Part shown: piece by piece, positions 8,518 through 17,336 of the stretch | Position numbering within the stretch: position 1 is the stretch's first letter | Layout: each line of letters begins with the position of its first letter | Assembly (NCBI GenBank): GCA_964552205.1 | Contig: CAZKFT010000020.1 | Coordinates: 1 to 35,559, forward strand | Source of the DNA: JAIVGZ01 sp964552205 | Lineage (GTDB): Bacteria > Pseudomonadota > Gammaproteobacteria > Natronospirales > JAIVGZ01 | DNA length: 35,559 nt | Reading direction: 5' to 3' | Translations under genes and position numbers: made by a program | The notes under the pieces: generated by a model | Databases searched by the model: none | Told to the model about the DNA's origin: nothing | The model's input: only the letters and a program-made list of their open reading frames with translations

Positions 8518-11500
8518 CTAACGGATTTGGGAGGCGACCTGCTCCCTCAGCTTGGAAACAAGTTGCGCAACATGCTGGGGCGGCTTGGTATTGCGGGCCA
8601 ACAGGGAATAGAAGGTCGGCACTACGAACAGGGTCAGGATGGTTGAGAAGATGACCCCGTATACCACCACCACACCGATGGGCTGGCGGCTTTCCGCGCC
8701 TGCTCCGGTGGCTATCAAGAGCGGAACCGCGCCGAAGGCGGTACACATGCTGGTCATCAGGACCGGTCGTAAGCGAATTCGGGCTGCCTCGACAATGGCC
8801 TGGGTGAACTCGACTCCGCGGTCACGCAGCTGGTTGGCGAACTCCGCTATCAGCACGCCGTTCTTCGCCGATAGACCGATTAGCAGGATGATGCCGATCT
8901 GGCTATAGACGTTGATCGAGAAGCCTTGAATTGCAAGGCCAGCCAGTGCGCCCGTCACGGCCAGCGGCACGGTGGTCATAATGATGAGCGGATGGCGGAA
9001 ACTCTCGAACTGGGCCGCCAGCACCAAGAACACGACAACCAGAGCCAGCACAAAGGTCCAATACAGCGAGCCACCGGATTCCATGAACTCGCGTGTCTCA
9101 CCGTCGTAGCTGATGCGCGCGTACGGCGGGAGCTCCTCACGGGCAACTTCATGGAACCAGTCCAGCGACTCACCCAGCGAGTACCCCGGCACCAACCCGG
9201 AGGAGATGCTAATGGAGCGTAAACGATCGAATCGGTTGAGGCGTTGGGCGCCCGCCACCTCGGTGAGTGTGACCACATTCGACAAAGGCACCATCTGCCC
9301 GGTGACCTCTGATCGCACATAGATACTCTGAAGATCCGTAGGTGATGCACGATCCTGCTCCCGACTCTGCAGGATGACGTTGTACTCCAATCCACGGTCG
9401 ATATAGGTCGTGACGATGCGGGACCCCAACATGGTTTCCAGAGTACGCCCGATGTTCTGCAGGGAGACGCCGAGCACCGCCGCACGATCCCGGTCAATAG
9501 CGAGCCGGATCTGCGGAGAGCGCTCCTCATAATTCGAATCGAAGCCTGTCAGCCCCGGATTGTCCTCCGCTCGGGCCAGTATGCGATCTCGCCACTCGGC
9601 GATTTCATCGTAATCGCCCCCACCCAACACTATTCGGAATGGACGGTCGCCACCACGCACTCCGAGCCCGGCAGGTGTTCCAACGCGGATTCGAACACCT
9701 GGAAGGTCCTGGATTTGCAAACGCACCCAATCCGCGATCTCCTCAGCGGAACGGTCACGGTTGTCCCAGTCTTCCAACAGCACCAGAGCACGCCCAGTAT
9801 TGACGCCACCACCACCCCATCCTGCTGGCACACGCACCAGAACGCGTCGTGCCTCACCGGACGCCACCACTTGCATGAGGACTTCCTCGACCTGCTGCAT
9901 GTAGCGGTCCGTGTACTCGAAGCTTGCGCCTTCAGGCGCGGTGATGACCACAAAGAATGAACCACGGTCTTCTTGCGGTGCGTATTCCTTGGGAAGCATA
10001 TTGAACAGGTTCCACGCAGCCCCGGTGACCACGGCAGCGGCAAGCAGTACCACCCAATTGTGGGTCAGAGTCCAGCGCAACGCGTGCTCATACCGGTCGG
10101 CCAGCCAGCGGAAAAAGCTGTCCACCTTGCGTGCGAACCAGCGGCGTTTGGCAGGCCCGGTGAAAATCTTGGAGCACATCATTGGCGTGAGCGTGAGCGC
10201 CACCAAACTCGAGAACGCTACAGCGACAGCCAAGGCGATGCCGAACTCACCAAAGAGCCGACCGATGTTGCCCTGGATGAACGACACCGGAAGGAACACG
10301 GCAATCAACACCAATGTCGTCGCGACGACCGCGAACCCAATCTCCTTCGCGCCCTCGATCGAAGCCAAAAGCGGCGGGCTGCCATCCTCGATGCGACGAT
10401 AGATGTTCTCGAGCACGACGATGGCGTCGTCAACCACCAGCCCGATGGCCAGCACCAAACCGAGAAGCAGGAGCACATTGATGGAGAACCCGAGCAATGC
10501 CATCACGCTGAAGGTTGCGATGATGGACACCGGCACCACTACCGCCGGAATCAGCGTAGCCCGCGCCGTCCCCAGGAACAGATAGATGACGATGAGCACG
10601 AGAACCAAGGCGATACCCAGCGCCTTGAACACCTCGGTGATTGACGCCTTGATGAATGCCGCACGGTCAAAGTTGACCTCGAGGCGCACCCCATCGGGAA
10701 GTGTCGGACGGATTCTCTCGATGGCCGCCATCACGCCATTGGAAACTTCCACCGTGTTTGCACGGGACTGTTGCTCGATACCCAGACTCACAGCCGGAAT
10801 GGTGTTTGCCCGTGCATCGTTGCGCGTATCCTCGGCTGCAACGGCAACTTCAGCGACATCACCCAAGCGGATGACATAGCCATCGGCGGCGTTGCGAATC
10901 GGAAGTTGTCGGAAATCCTCCGCGGTGACAAACCCGGTCTGCGTACGCAGAGTGAACTCACGCTCGGTGGACTCCAGGCGCCCCGCCGGCAAGACCACAT
11001 TCTCGCGACGCAAAGCAGATTCGATGTCCGCCACTGTCAGCTCGCGGGCTGCCAGACGCGCACGGTCCAGCCAGATTCGCATCGCATAACGCCGCGACCC
11101 ACTGATGCGCACAGTTGCCACCCCGTCGACGACCGACAATTGGTCCATCAGCACGCGCTCGGCGAAATCGGTGAGTTGTAACTGGCTCATGGACTCAGAT
11201 GTCAGGTTCAGCCACATCACCGGCTGCGTGTCTGAGTCGGATTTGGCGATTCGTGGCGGGTCTGCCTCCGGTGGCAATGCGCCTACCACGCGACTGACGC
11301 GGTCACGCACATCGTTCGCAGCAGCATCCACATCACGGTTGAGGCTGAACTCGATACGGATGGATGACCGTTCATCCTGACTGGTCGAAGTCAGTTTGGT
11401 GATGCCCTCCAGTCCGGCAATCCGATCCTCGATAACCTGTGTGATACGGGTTTCAACGACATCCGCTGACGCACCCCGGTAACTGGTATCGATGGACACG

Positions 11501-11631
11501 ATTGGCGGGTCAATATCAGGGTATTCACGCACGGCGAGTCGGGTGAAGGACATGACGCCGATGACCACCAGCAACAGGCTGATGACTGCAGCGAAAATAG
11601 GTCGTTTTACCGAGATGTCCGAAATGATCAT
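8518..11631 (-). CDS. RND multidrug efflux pump, inner-membrane subunit (HAE1 family)
   Basis: Proton-driven RND pump of the AcrB/MexF type, 1037 residues, the usual length. The N-terminus MIISDISVKRPIFAAVISLLL and the phrase VREYPDIDPPIVSIDTSYRGA are classic for the family. The TM4 proton-relay aspartates are in LVVDDAIVVLENIYRRIEDG, and the C-terminal half has SAKNGVLIAEFANQLRDRG and ARIRLRPVLMTSMCTAFGAVPL. It shares a 4-base ATGA overlap with the upstream periplasmic adaptor gene. No outer-membrane channel is encoded in the window, so the pump must use one made elsewhere. Substrate unknown. Confidence 0.95.
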   Translation of the reverse strand: MIISDISVKRPIFAAVISLLLVVIGVMSFTRLAVREYPDIDPPIVSIDTSYRGASADVVETRITQVIEDRIAGLEGITKLTSTSQDERSSIRIEFSLNRDVDAAANDVRDRVSRVVGALPPEADPPRIAKSDSDTQPVMWLNLTSESMSQLQLTDFAERVLMDQLSVVDGVATVRISGSRRYAMRIWLDRARLAARELTVADIESALRRENVVLPAGRLESTEREFTLRTQTGFVTAEDFRQLPIRNAADGYVIRLGDVAEVAVAAEDTRNDARANTIPAVSLGIEQQSRANTVEVSNGVMAAIERIRPTLPDGVRLEVNFDRAAFIKASITEVFKALGIALVLVLIVIYLFLGTARATLIPAVVVPVSIIATFSVMALLGFSINVLLLLGLVLAIGLVVDDAIVVLENIYRRIEDGSPPLLASIEGAKEIGFAVVATTLVLIAVFLPVSFIQGNIGRLFGEFGIALAVAVAFSSLVALTLTPMMCSKIFTGPAKRRWFARKVDSFFRWLADRYEHALRWTLTHNWVVLLAAAVVTGAAWNLFNMLPKEYAPQEDRGSFFVVITAPEGASFEYTDRYMQQVEEVLMQVVASGEARRVLVRVPAGWGGGGVNTGRALVLLEDWDNRDRSAEEIADWVRLQIQDLPGVRIRVGTPAGLGVRGGDRPFRIVLGGGDYDEIAEWRDRILARAEDNPGLTGFDSNYEERSPQIRLAIDRDRAAVLGVSLQNIGRTLETMLGSRIVTTYIDRGLEYNVILQSREQDRASPTDLQSIYVRSEVTGQMVPLSNVVTLTEVAGAQRLNRFDRLRSISISSGLVPGYSLGESLDWFHEVAREELPPYARISYDGETREFMESGGSLYWTFVLALVVVFLVLAAQFESFRHPLIIMTTVPLAVTGALAGLAIQGFSINVYSQIGIILLIGLSAKNGVLIAEFANQLRDRGVEFTQAIVEAARIRLRPVLMTSMCTAFGAVPLLIATGAGAESRQPIGVVVVYGVIFSTILTLFVVPTFYSLLARNTKPPQHVAQLVSKLREQVASQIR

Positions 11632-12701
11632 CGCGGGCGGCCTGGCCAGGCCCTTGGTTCGACCTGTGAACCATCTCGCACGCGCTGGGTTCCCTCGACG
11701 ATGATGACCTCGCCCTCGTCCAGGCCCGATACAATCTCCGCCTGTCCCGGCGTGCGGCGACCGGTCTGCACTTCTCGCTGTGTGACTCGGCCGTCGCTAA
11801 CCACATACACGTACTGACGCGACTGGATGGGCACCAAGGCCTGCTCCGGGACCAACAACAGCGGTGCCTGCTCGCGTAGAACGCGCACAGTCATGAACAT
11901 ACCCGGGCGCAGGAGTCCCTCGTCATTGGGAAGGTGTGCGCGAACCGTCACAGCGCGCGTGACAGGATCAATTCGCGAGTCGATGGTGGCCACCACGCCG
12001 CTGAACAATCTGCCCTGATAGGCGGCACTCGCAGCACTCAGGGTCTGGCCTTCCTTGATGGCACTGAGAAAGGTCTCTGGCACGGTGAAGTCCAGCAAGA
12101 TGGTGCTGGTATCGTCGAGCGTGGTGATAATAGTGCCAGGGTTGAGAAGGGCGCCCATGCTGACCCGTCGGAGACCCACCGTGCCGGCGAAGGGTGCTCG
12201 CACGAGGTGGTCTTGGAGGCGTGCTTGCGCAGCCGCAAGTGCGGCCTCATCGGCCAGCACCTTGGCCTCCAGCTGTTCCACTTGGGAGACTGAGACCGAC
12301 TGGGTGCGGAGCAACTCGCGAGAGCGCTGATATTGGCTGCGACTTTCCACCAAGGCAGACTGCGCAGCCGCAAAGTTGGCCTGCGCCTCGCTGTTCTCCA
12401 GCTCTACCAGGACGTCCCCACGCTGGACCTTCTGCCCCTCATCGAAGCGGATGAGCGTGATGACATTGCTAACCCGTGCAGCGATGTCGACGGACTCAGC
12501 GGCCCGGGTGGTACCCAGTGCCTCAAGTTCGTCGGAAAATTGTTGCTCCGAGACGCGTAGTACGAATACCGGAACTGCACGGCCGTTCTCGCGCTCAGCG
12601 GCGATTTCCACGCCCGTGCGATCTGCCCACCACCAGCTCAGGGCAAGAATCAGGACAACGAGGCCAACGATGACGACGTTTTTGCGATTGATGATGGACA
12701 T
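11628..12701 (-). CDS. RND efflux pump periplasmic adaptor (membrane fusion protein)
   Basis: Adaptor that links the RND pump to an outer-membrane channel; 357 residues. An N-terminal membrane anchor (residues 8-24) is followed by a barrel-sandwich hybrid domain (VSNVITLIRFDEGQKVQRGDVLVELEN... LVRAPFAGTVGLRRVSMGALL), a helical hairpin rich in Ala/Gln/Glu (about 100-150), then beta-barrel and membrane-proximal domains. It has no lipobox, so it is anchored by its N-terminal helix. It overlaps the pump gene by four bases. A 13-base palindrome lies 16 bases upstream of its ATG and may be an operator. Confidence 0.93.
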   Translation of the reverse strand: MSIINRKNVVIVGLVVLILALSWWWADRTGVEIAAERENGRAVPVFVLRVSEQQFSDELEALGTTRAAESVDIAARVSNVITLIRFDEGQKVQRGDVLVELENSEAQANFAAAQSALVESRSQYQRSRELLRTQSVSVSQVEQLEAKVLADEAALAAAQARLQDHLVRAPFAGTVGLRRVSMGALLNPGTIITTLDDTSTILLDFTVPETFLSAIKEGQTLSAASAAYQGRLFSGVVATIDSRIDPVTRAVTVRAHLPNDEGLLRPGMFMTVRVLREQAPLLLVPEQALVPIQSRQYVYVVSDGRVTQREVQTGRRTPGQAEIVSGLDEGEVIIVEGTQRVRDGSQVEPRAWPGRPR

Positions 12702-12716
12702 CCCGGCTCAGTTATT

Positions 12717-12729
12717 TAGACAAAGTCTA
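12717..12729. promoter_or_regulatory. Short palindrome upstream of the efflux genes
   Basis: TAGACAAAGTCTA (5-bp arms, 3-base centre) in the 34-base gap between the DUF457 gene and the adaptor gene. A TetR-family gene lies two genes upstream, so this could be its operator. The sequence is short and I saw no second copy near the tetR gene. Confidence 0.35.
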
Positions 12730-12735
12730 TGCATG

Positions 12736-13692
12736 CTACCACCTTCCACGGCGGTGACGGGACCACAGCCCGTCCGGATTCCTGCACATTCCCCATCGGA
12801 AAGCCGGGTCAACACCCGGCATCGTGAACCGCAAATCCGCGAACCACACGCAGACCGACCCCCCTTGCGCAGCAACCCCGTAGACATAAGGTAGCGTGGC
12901 AAAGTTCCTATAACCTGACATCTCTGGCCTGTTCCACGCAGACCCAGCAAGTTCCCCCGCGGACCACGGGTACAAGGCGGAATGCCATTCGGCTTGGTCC
13001 GCTGGCGCATAGCCCCACCGCGAGGGGCGGTCCGAAAACTGCCGTATGAACGCCCAACTCGGTCCGTCCTCACCCAGCACCACCACCCGCCGGTGCAGGG
13101 GGGACAGGGGTTGTGCGAAAGCTTGGGCCTCGCCTATGACAGCGGTGTGACGGGTCGCCATGTGGTTGAGCGGAAACTGCACTGCGGTGTAAAGCGCCAG
13201 CACCACGATTGTCACCAAGGCCATGACCCGACGGCGCCACCACATGGACAATGCGAGGCCTATCACGATGATGGCGGTGTAGATCGGGTCAATGACGAAC
13301 AGCACCGGCCAAGCCATCTCCCAGTCCAGCAACGGCCACAGCGGCTTCAACGGCCAGATGTTGAAGGCATCCAGCAGGATATGCAGGGCAATGCCCAACA
13401 CCATCCAAGGCAGGTATGGCCGCCAACCCCGGCGCGGGTCCAGCCAGCCAGCAAGTAACGCCAACATCATCGCCCAGATTGGTAGCAACACCACCGTGTG
13501 GGTGAACAGTCGGTGGTAGGACAGGTACGCCATCGAGTCGAACAGCGCGATGACAAAATCAATATCCGGGAAAACGCTGGCGGCCAGGGTAGCCCACGCC
13601 GCTTTGGCCGGGGTCAGCCCTTCAGTCCTTGTACGACCCGCGGTACCGCGTCCAGCGAGCGCGCCGGCCAGCGCATGGGTGATGGTATCCAT
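12736..13692 (-). CDS. Membrane-bound metal-dependent hydrolase (DUF457, YdjM/YbcI-like)
   Basis: Predicted inner-membrane protein of the DUF457 family, 318 residues. The family's metal-ligand type motifs are present in order: THALAGALAG at the N-terminus, FPDIDFV near residue 42, YHRLFTHT near residue 59, and GIALHILLDAFN near residue 103. Four to five hydrophobic segments follow, then a soluble C-terminal ~130 residues. The biochemical substrate of this family is not established. The gene starts six bases after the stop of the tetR gene and precedes the efflux genes, so it may be co-transcribed with both. Confidence 0.85.
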   Translation of the reverse strand: MDTITHALAGALAGRGTAGRTRTEGLTPAKAAWATLAASVFPDIDFVIALFDSMAYLSYHRLFTHTVVLLPIWAMMLALLAGWLDPRRGWRPYLPWMVLGIALHILLDAFNIWPLKPLWPLLDWEMAWPVLFVIDPIYTAIIVIGLALSMWWRRRVMALVTIVVLALYTAVQFPLNHMATRHTAVIGEAQAFAQPLSPLHRRVVVLGEDGPSWAFIRQFSDRPSRWGYAPADQAEWHSALYPWSAGELAGSAWNRPEMSGYRNFATLPYVYGVAAQGGSVCVWFADLRFTMPGVDPAFRWGMCRNPDGLWSRHRRGRW

Positions 13693-13698
13693 GTGGCC

Positions 13699-14250
13699 TC
13701 AGTCCTTGCCCTGCAGCCCAATCAATGCGCGCAAGCGTTCTCCCGCCTGTAGCATTGAATGTAGTTGTTTGCGGGTGGCTTCCTGCCTAGGAGACTCGTC
13801 CTGCAACCACGTGGCGAAAGTCGCCACGCACAGCGCGGTACAAGCGGTTTCATCCAACGCCCGCATCACGAACGCCTGCTCCCGCTGAGCTGCCTCACGC
13901 ATCCATTGCACGGTACGCGAAATACGGAGCACGGACGGAAGCTGGTGATGCAGGTGCCCCGGCTCGAGCCGCGTCAACACCATTTCGCGCGTGACTCGTC
14001 GATATGGTGCCAAAGCGTCGAGCCAGGCCATCACCAGCGCCTCGACTGACGCTGGACCTGCACTGAGCATGGCCTCATCCGCTCGATCAAACCAGGCATC
14101 AATGATTTCTTCCTTCTCGCGAAAGTGCTGCCGGATGTCATCCAGCGAGCACTCCAAGTCCGCCGCAATCTCGTGCAAACGCACACGCTCCCAATGCCCT
14201 GCCTGGGCAAGCTTGAGCGCTGAATCGACGATCGCGTGGCGCGAGACCAT
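13699..14250 (-). CDS. TetR-family transcriptional regulator
   Basis: Predicted one-domain-plus-ligand-pocket repressor, 183 residues, normal for the family. The N-terminal helix-turn-helix covers about residues 5-48 (AIVDSALKLAQAGHWERVRLHEIA... LECSLDDIRQHFREKEEIIDAWF). The all-helical C-terminal part is the presumed ligand domain. It lies directly upstream of the DUF457 gene and the RND efflux pair, so regulation of that efflux system is the natural inference; the ligand is unknown. The DNA-binding residues cannot be matched to an operator with certainty. Confidence 0.88.
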   Translation of the reverse strand: MVSRHAIVDSALKLAQAGHWERVRLHEIAADLECSLDDIRQHFREKEEIIDAWFDRADEAMLSAGPASVEALVMAWLDALAPYRRVTREMVLTRLEPGHLHHQLPSVLRISRTVQWMREAAQREQAFVMRALDETACTALCVATFATWLQDESPRQEATRKQLHSMLQAGERLRALIGLQGKD

Positions 14251-14274
14251 GCGCCATTCTATCGCCCTTGATGC

Positions 14275-14937
14275 CTAATTCGTGATGGGCACCAGAGCGA
14301 TTTCCACGCGGCGGTTAAGCTCACGTCCTGCTTCCGTGTCATTGCTCGCAATTGGACGGTCCAGACCATAGCCGATTGTGAGGAATCGACCTGCGACAAC
14401 CCCGCGGTGATGCAGGTAGGTGGCCACAGAGCTGGCACGATGCTCAGACAGCGTCTGGTTGTAGTCACGGGCGCCACGACTGTCAGTGTGTCCGGTTACT
14501 TCGACCACCGTCTTGTCGAACTCGAGGACAACCTTGGCCACCGAATCCAGCACGGCAAAGAACTGCGGATTCAGGGCTGCGCTGTTGGTCTCGAAGGTCA
14601 CATTGCCCGGCATGTTGAGGATGATGTCATCCCCCATACGGGTTACGCTGACACCGGTGCCTCTGAGTTCTTCGGCCAAGCGCGCCTGCTGGCGGTCCTG
14701 GTAAGCGCCCACCGCACCGCCTGCCAATGCGCCAACGCCGGCACCGATCAGTGCACGCTGGCGGCGTTCGCGCGCATCGTCACCTGTCAAAGCGCCCGCG
14801 ACGGCACCAATGACTGCGCCAATGGCGGCCCCTGTGGCCGCGCGGGATCTCTCCTGCTCGCCCGTATAAGGATTGGTCGTCGCACACCCGACCACCAAAA
14901 GCCCGGCGGCTGTCATTACTGCAATTTTCTTGATCAT
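14275..14937 (-). CDS. OmpA-family lipoprotein with glycine zipper (YiaD-like)
   Basis: Predicted outer-membrane lipoprotein of 220 residues. A signal peptide ends in the lipobox LLVVGC (Cys18). Residues ~34-85 are a glycine-zipper region (GAAIGAVIGAVAGALTG, GAGVGALAGGAVGAY). The C-terminal OmpA-like domain binds peptidoglycan: the family residues are in VEVTGHTDSRGARDYNQTLSEHRASSV and GRELNRRVEIAL. A GGAG ribosome site lies seven bases before the ATG. It sits 17 bases downstream of the DUF4442 gene and 24 bases upstream of tetR. It would tether or stabilise the cell envelope. Confidence 0.93.
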   Translation of the reverse strand: MIKKIAVMTAAGLLVVGCATTNPYTGEQERSRAATGAAIGAVIGAVAGALTGDDARERRQRALIGAGVGALAGGAVGAYQDRQQARLAEELRGTGVSVTRMGDDIILNMPGNVTFETNSAALNPQFFAVLDSVAKVVLEFDKTVVEVTGHTDSRGARDYNQTLSEHRASSVATYLHHRGVVAGRFLTIGYGLDRPIASNDTEAGRELNRRVEIALVPITN

Positions 14938-14954
14938 TCACGGCTCCGTTTGAA

Positions 14955-15491
14955 TCAAAGGTCCTTCGGATCGGCCGGTGGGGTGGTCGCTTTCCTATAC
15001 CCCTTCGGCCGGATGGCTACTGTGTTCAGGATACGCGTGCACTGATTTCCTTCTGTGCGGTAGTACCCATACTCGAACACTGGCGTCGCCCGGCCCCTTT
15101 CCTCGAGTTCCCGCCGTATAGCCTCTTCCTGCTCCTTCTGGAAGTTGAACCTCAGCTCCAAATCGGTATTGCCGCCGCTCATGAAATCCAGCGTAAGTCC
15201 CCGTGTCCAAACGGAATACCCCGGAAACACACGGGCGCACGCAATCGCGGCTATTGGGTCTGCCAAAGATGCCTGATAGCCGCCGAACATCACCCCGCCC
15301 GGATTGGTGGAAAACGTGTTCAGGGGCAGGCGAATCCTCACAGTACGCCAGTCATCAGAGAGCTCAAGAACCTTGATTCGCATGACCCAGAACGGTGGGT
15401 ACCACTCCAAACGGCGTTTCTGGGAAATCCACTTCAGCTGGGCAAGCTTGGCGATGAGGTTCATGGCAGAAGTGTATCGCGGCCTTGCCAT
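14955..15491 (-). CDS. Hotdog-fold thioesterase-like protein (DUF4442)
   Basis: Predicted hotdog-fold protein of the DUF4442/PaaI-like group, 178 residues from the ATG at 15491, or 169 from an internal ATG at 15464. The recognisable core is NPGGVMFGGYQASLADPIAAIACARVFPG followed by WTRGLTLDFMSGG, where the family aligns its active-site region. Substrate, probably an acyl thioester, is not predictable. I kept the upstream ATG because GGGG lies a few bases before it, while nothing precedes the internal one; the choice is uncertain. It is the first gene of the long minus-strand run and is divergent from the Mpo1-like gene. Confidence 0.75.
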   Translation of the reverse strand: MARPRYTSAMNLIAKLAQLKWISQKRRLEWYPPFWVMRIKVLELSDDWRTVRIRLPLNTFSTNPGGVMFGGYQASLADPIAAIACARVFPGYSVWTRGLTLDFMSGGNTDLELRFNFQKEQEEAIRRELEERGRATPVFEYGYYRTEGNQCTRILNTVAIRPKGYRKATTPPADPKDL

Positions 15492-15519
15492 ATACGCGCC
15501 CCAGGTTTAAGTTTTCCTC

Positions 15520-15990
15520 ATGAAAACCATGCAGATGTGGTTGGACGAGTACGGCGATAGCCATCGCAACCCGACCAACAAGACTATCCACTGGATATGT
15601 GTGCCGGCCATCCTGTTCACGGTCTTGGGCCTGCTTTGGCTCATCCCGGTCCCTCAGGCGGTGGCAGGCATCAGTCCCTTCCTGAACTGGTCCACACTGC
15701 TGATGGCGCTGGCGGTCATCTATTACCTTGTGCTTTCCCCGACACTGGCTGTCGGCATGGCGCTCATTGCAGTGGCCATGTTCGCGGGAGTTCACTGGGT
15801 CGTGACCAACTCACCAGTCGCGCCGTGGATGGTTTTCGTCGGTATATTCGTGGCCGCGTGGATAGGTCAGTTCATCGGGCATGAAATAGAAGGCAAGAAG
15901 CCCTCGTTCTTCAAGGATGTCCAGTTCCTGCTGATTGGCCCGGCCTGGTTGATGGCCCACGCCTTCCGGAGGATGGGGATTAAGGTGTAG
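15520..15990 (+). CDS. DUF962 / Mpo1-like membrane protein
   Basis: Small integral membrane protein, 156 residues, of the DUF962 family whose yeast member Mpo1 is an iron-dependent 2-hydroxy fatty acid dioxygenase. The conserved histidines are visible in SHRNPTNKTIHW (residues 14-25) and in WIGQFIGHEIEGKKPSFFKD near residue 115-135. Four hydrophobic segments lie between and after them. The bacterial role is uncertain; lipid alpha-oxidation is the inference from yeast. It stands alone on the plus strand and overlaps the converging malic enzyme gene by 11 bases. Confidence 0.85.
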   Translation: MKTMQMWLDEYGDSHRNPTNKTIHWICVPAILFTVLGLLWLIPVPQAVAGISPFLNWSTLLMALAVIYYLVLSPTLAVGMALIAVAMFAGVHWVVTNSPVAPWMVFVGIFVAAWIGQFIGHEIEGKKPSFFKDVQFLLIGPAWLMAHAFRRMGIKV

Positions 15991-17272
15991 CGGCGAGTTT
16001 GACCGCCGCAGCCACTCTGGCGTGGACTTCGGGGTCCAGACAGTCCGGCACCAGCTCATCCCCAACCGTCGCTTCCACCAGTGCCTGAGCGGCAGCGAAA
16101 TACATGGCGTCAGTGAACCTGGGTGCATGCGCATCCAGCACCCCACGGAACAAGCCCGGGAAGCCCAAGATGTTGTTGATGGAGCGCCCATCTGCCGCGA
16201 AGGCGGCGCCCTGAGCCAACGCGATTCGTGGTTCGATCTCCGGCTCAGGATTGGATAGCGCGAAAATCATCTGGTCCTTACGCACCATCTCCGGCTTGAT
16301 GAGTCCCTTCACACCGGTGGTTGCGATGACCACATCCGCTTCCGCCATCAGCTCCGGCAGCGACCGTGCATGACCCCCCATGCTTTCCAAACGTGTCATT
16401 GCTTCGGGCGACAGGTCTGTTCCCAGCACGCGTTTCACACCACGATTCAAGAACAGGCGGGTTATGCCAATGCCCGCCGCACCCAAGCCAATCTGTCCGA
16501 CCACGCAGTCATCCAGATTTCGATCCACACGACGCATCGCGGACAACACCGCTGCCAGAGCGACCACCGCAGTTCCGTGCTGGTCATCGTGCATGACCGG
16601 AATGTCGAGCGCTTTGATCAATGCACTTTCGATCTCAAAACACTCCGGCGCTTTAAAGTCTTCCAGTTGAATCGCGCCAAAACTCGGCGCAATCGAAATC
16701 ACCGTCTCGATGATGCGCGCAGGATCGTTTTCCTGAACCAGAATGGGAATCCCGGACAGGCCGGCCAACTGCGCCATCAACGCCGCCTTGCCCTCCATCA
16801 CGGGTAGTCCCGCGAGTGGGCCGATATCACCCAACCCGAGAACTGCGGTCCCGTTGGTGATGATGGCCACTGTGTTGGGGAGGTTGGTGTATTCCCACGC
16901 TTTGGCGTTGTCTGCCTTGATGGCCAGACACACACGCGCCACGCCCGGCGTGTAAAGGTCGCGGAGTTCCTGCAGGGTCTTGGCGTGATGACGGGCCACG
17001 GTCTGAATCTTCCCGCCCTTGTGGCGATTGAACACGCGGTCCGAGGTCCCCAGCACGCGCGCCGTGGGCAGCGCGTCGATGCGCTGGGCCACATCTGACG
17101 CCACATCCTCATCCAGCTCGAGGGTGACTTCCCAAATGGTTTTGTCCTGGTCACGCCGGATGGCCACCAGGTTTTCGATGACATGGCCTGAGTCCGCGAT
17201 GGCCTGGCAAATCTTCGCCAGGCTGCCTGTGCGGTGCTCAGACTCGACAACCAGGATTTCAGGAATCTTCAC
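15980..17272 (-). CDS. NAD(P)-dependent malic enzyme with N-terminal ACT domain
   Basis: Oxidative decarboxylation of malate to pyruvate; 430 residues from GTG at 17272. An N-terminal ACT-type regulatory domain (residues 1-75, EILVVESEHRTGSLAKICQAIADSG) precedes the malic domain: LRDLYTPGVARVC, then TAVLGLGDIGPLAGLPVMEGKAAL, and the metal/substrate region LEDFKAPECFEIE and MHDDQHGTAVV. The nucleotide-binding part has QIGLGAAGIG, and ALSNPEPEIEP follows. I placed the start at 17272 because the residues before it (from 17347) are not family-like and overlap the divergent gcdH promoter. The ACT domain suggests control by a small ligand such as an amino acid. Confidence 0.92.
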   Translation of the reverse strand: MKIPEILVVESEHRTGSLAKICQAIADSGHVIENLVAIRRDQDKTIWEVTLELDEDVASDVAQRIDALPTARVLGTSDRVFNRHKGGKIQTVARHHAKTLQELRDLYTPGVARVCLAIKADNAKAWEYTNLPNTVAIITNGTAVLGLGDIGPLAGLPVMEGKAALMAQLAGLSGIPILVQENDPARIIETVISIAPSFGAIQLEDFKAPECFEIESALIKALDIPVMHDDQHGTAVVALAAVLSAMRRVDRNLDDCVVGQIGLGAAGIGITRLFLNRGVKRVLGTDLSPEAMTRLESMGGHARSLPELMAEADVVIATTGVKGLIKPEMVRKDQMIFALSNPEPEIEPRIALAQGAAFAADGRSINNILGFPGLFRGVLDAHAPRFTDAMYFAAAQALVEATVGDELVPDCLDPEVHARVAAAVKLAATP

Positions 17273-17299
17273 GCCGCCAAAGATACACCAACCCTCGGT

Positions 17300-17305
17300 T
17301 ATAAT
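17300..17305 (+). promoter_or_regulatory. Putative -10 element (TATAAT) for gcdH
   Basis: A perfect TATAAT lies 31 bases before the GTG start of the glutaryl-CoA dehydrogenase gene, in the short gap that divides it from the divergent malic enzyme gene. The -35 match is poor. Confidence 0.5.
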
Positions 17306-17336
17306 CTCCGGCCTGAACCTCCAGGGGACCCAAACC

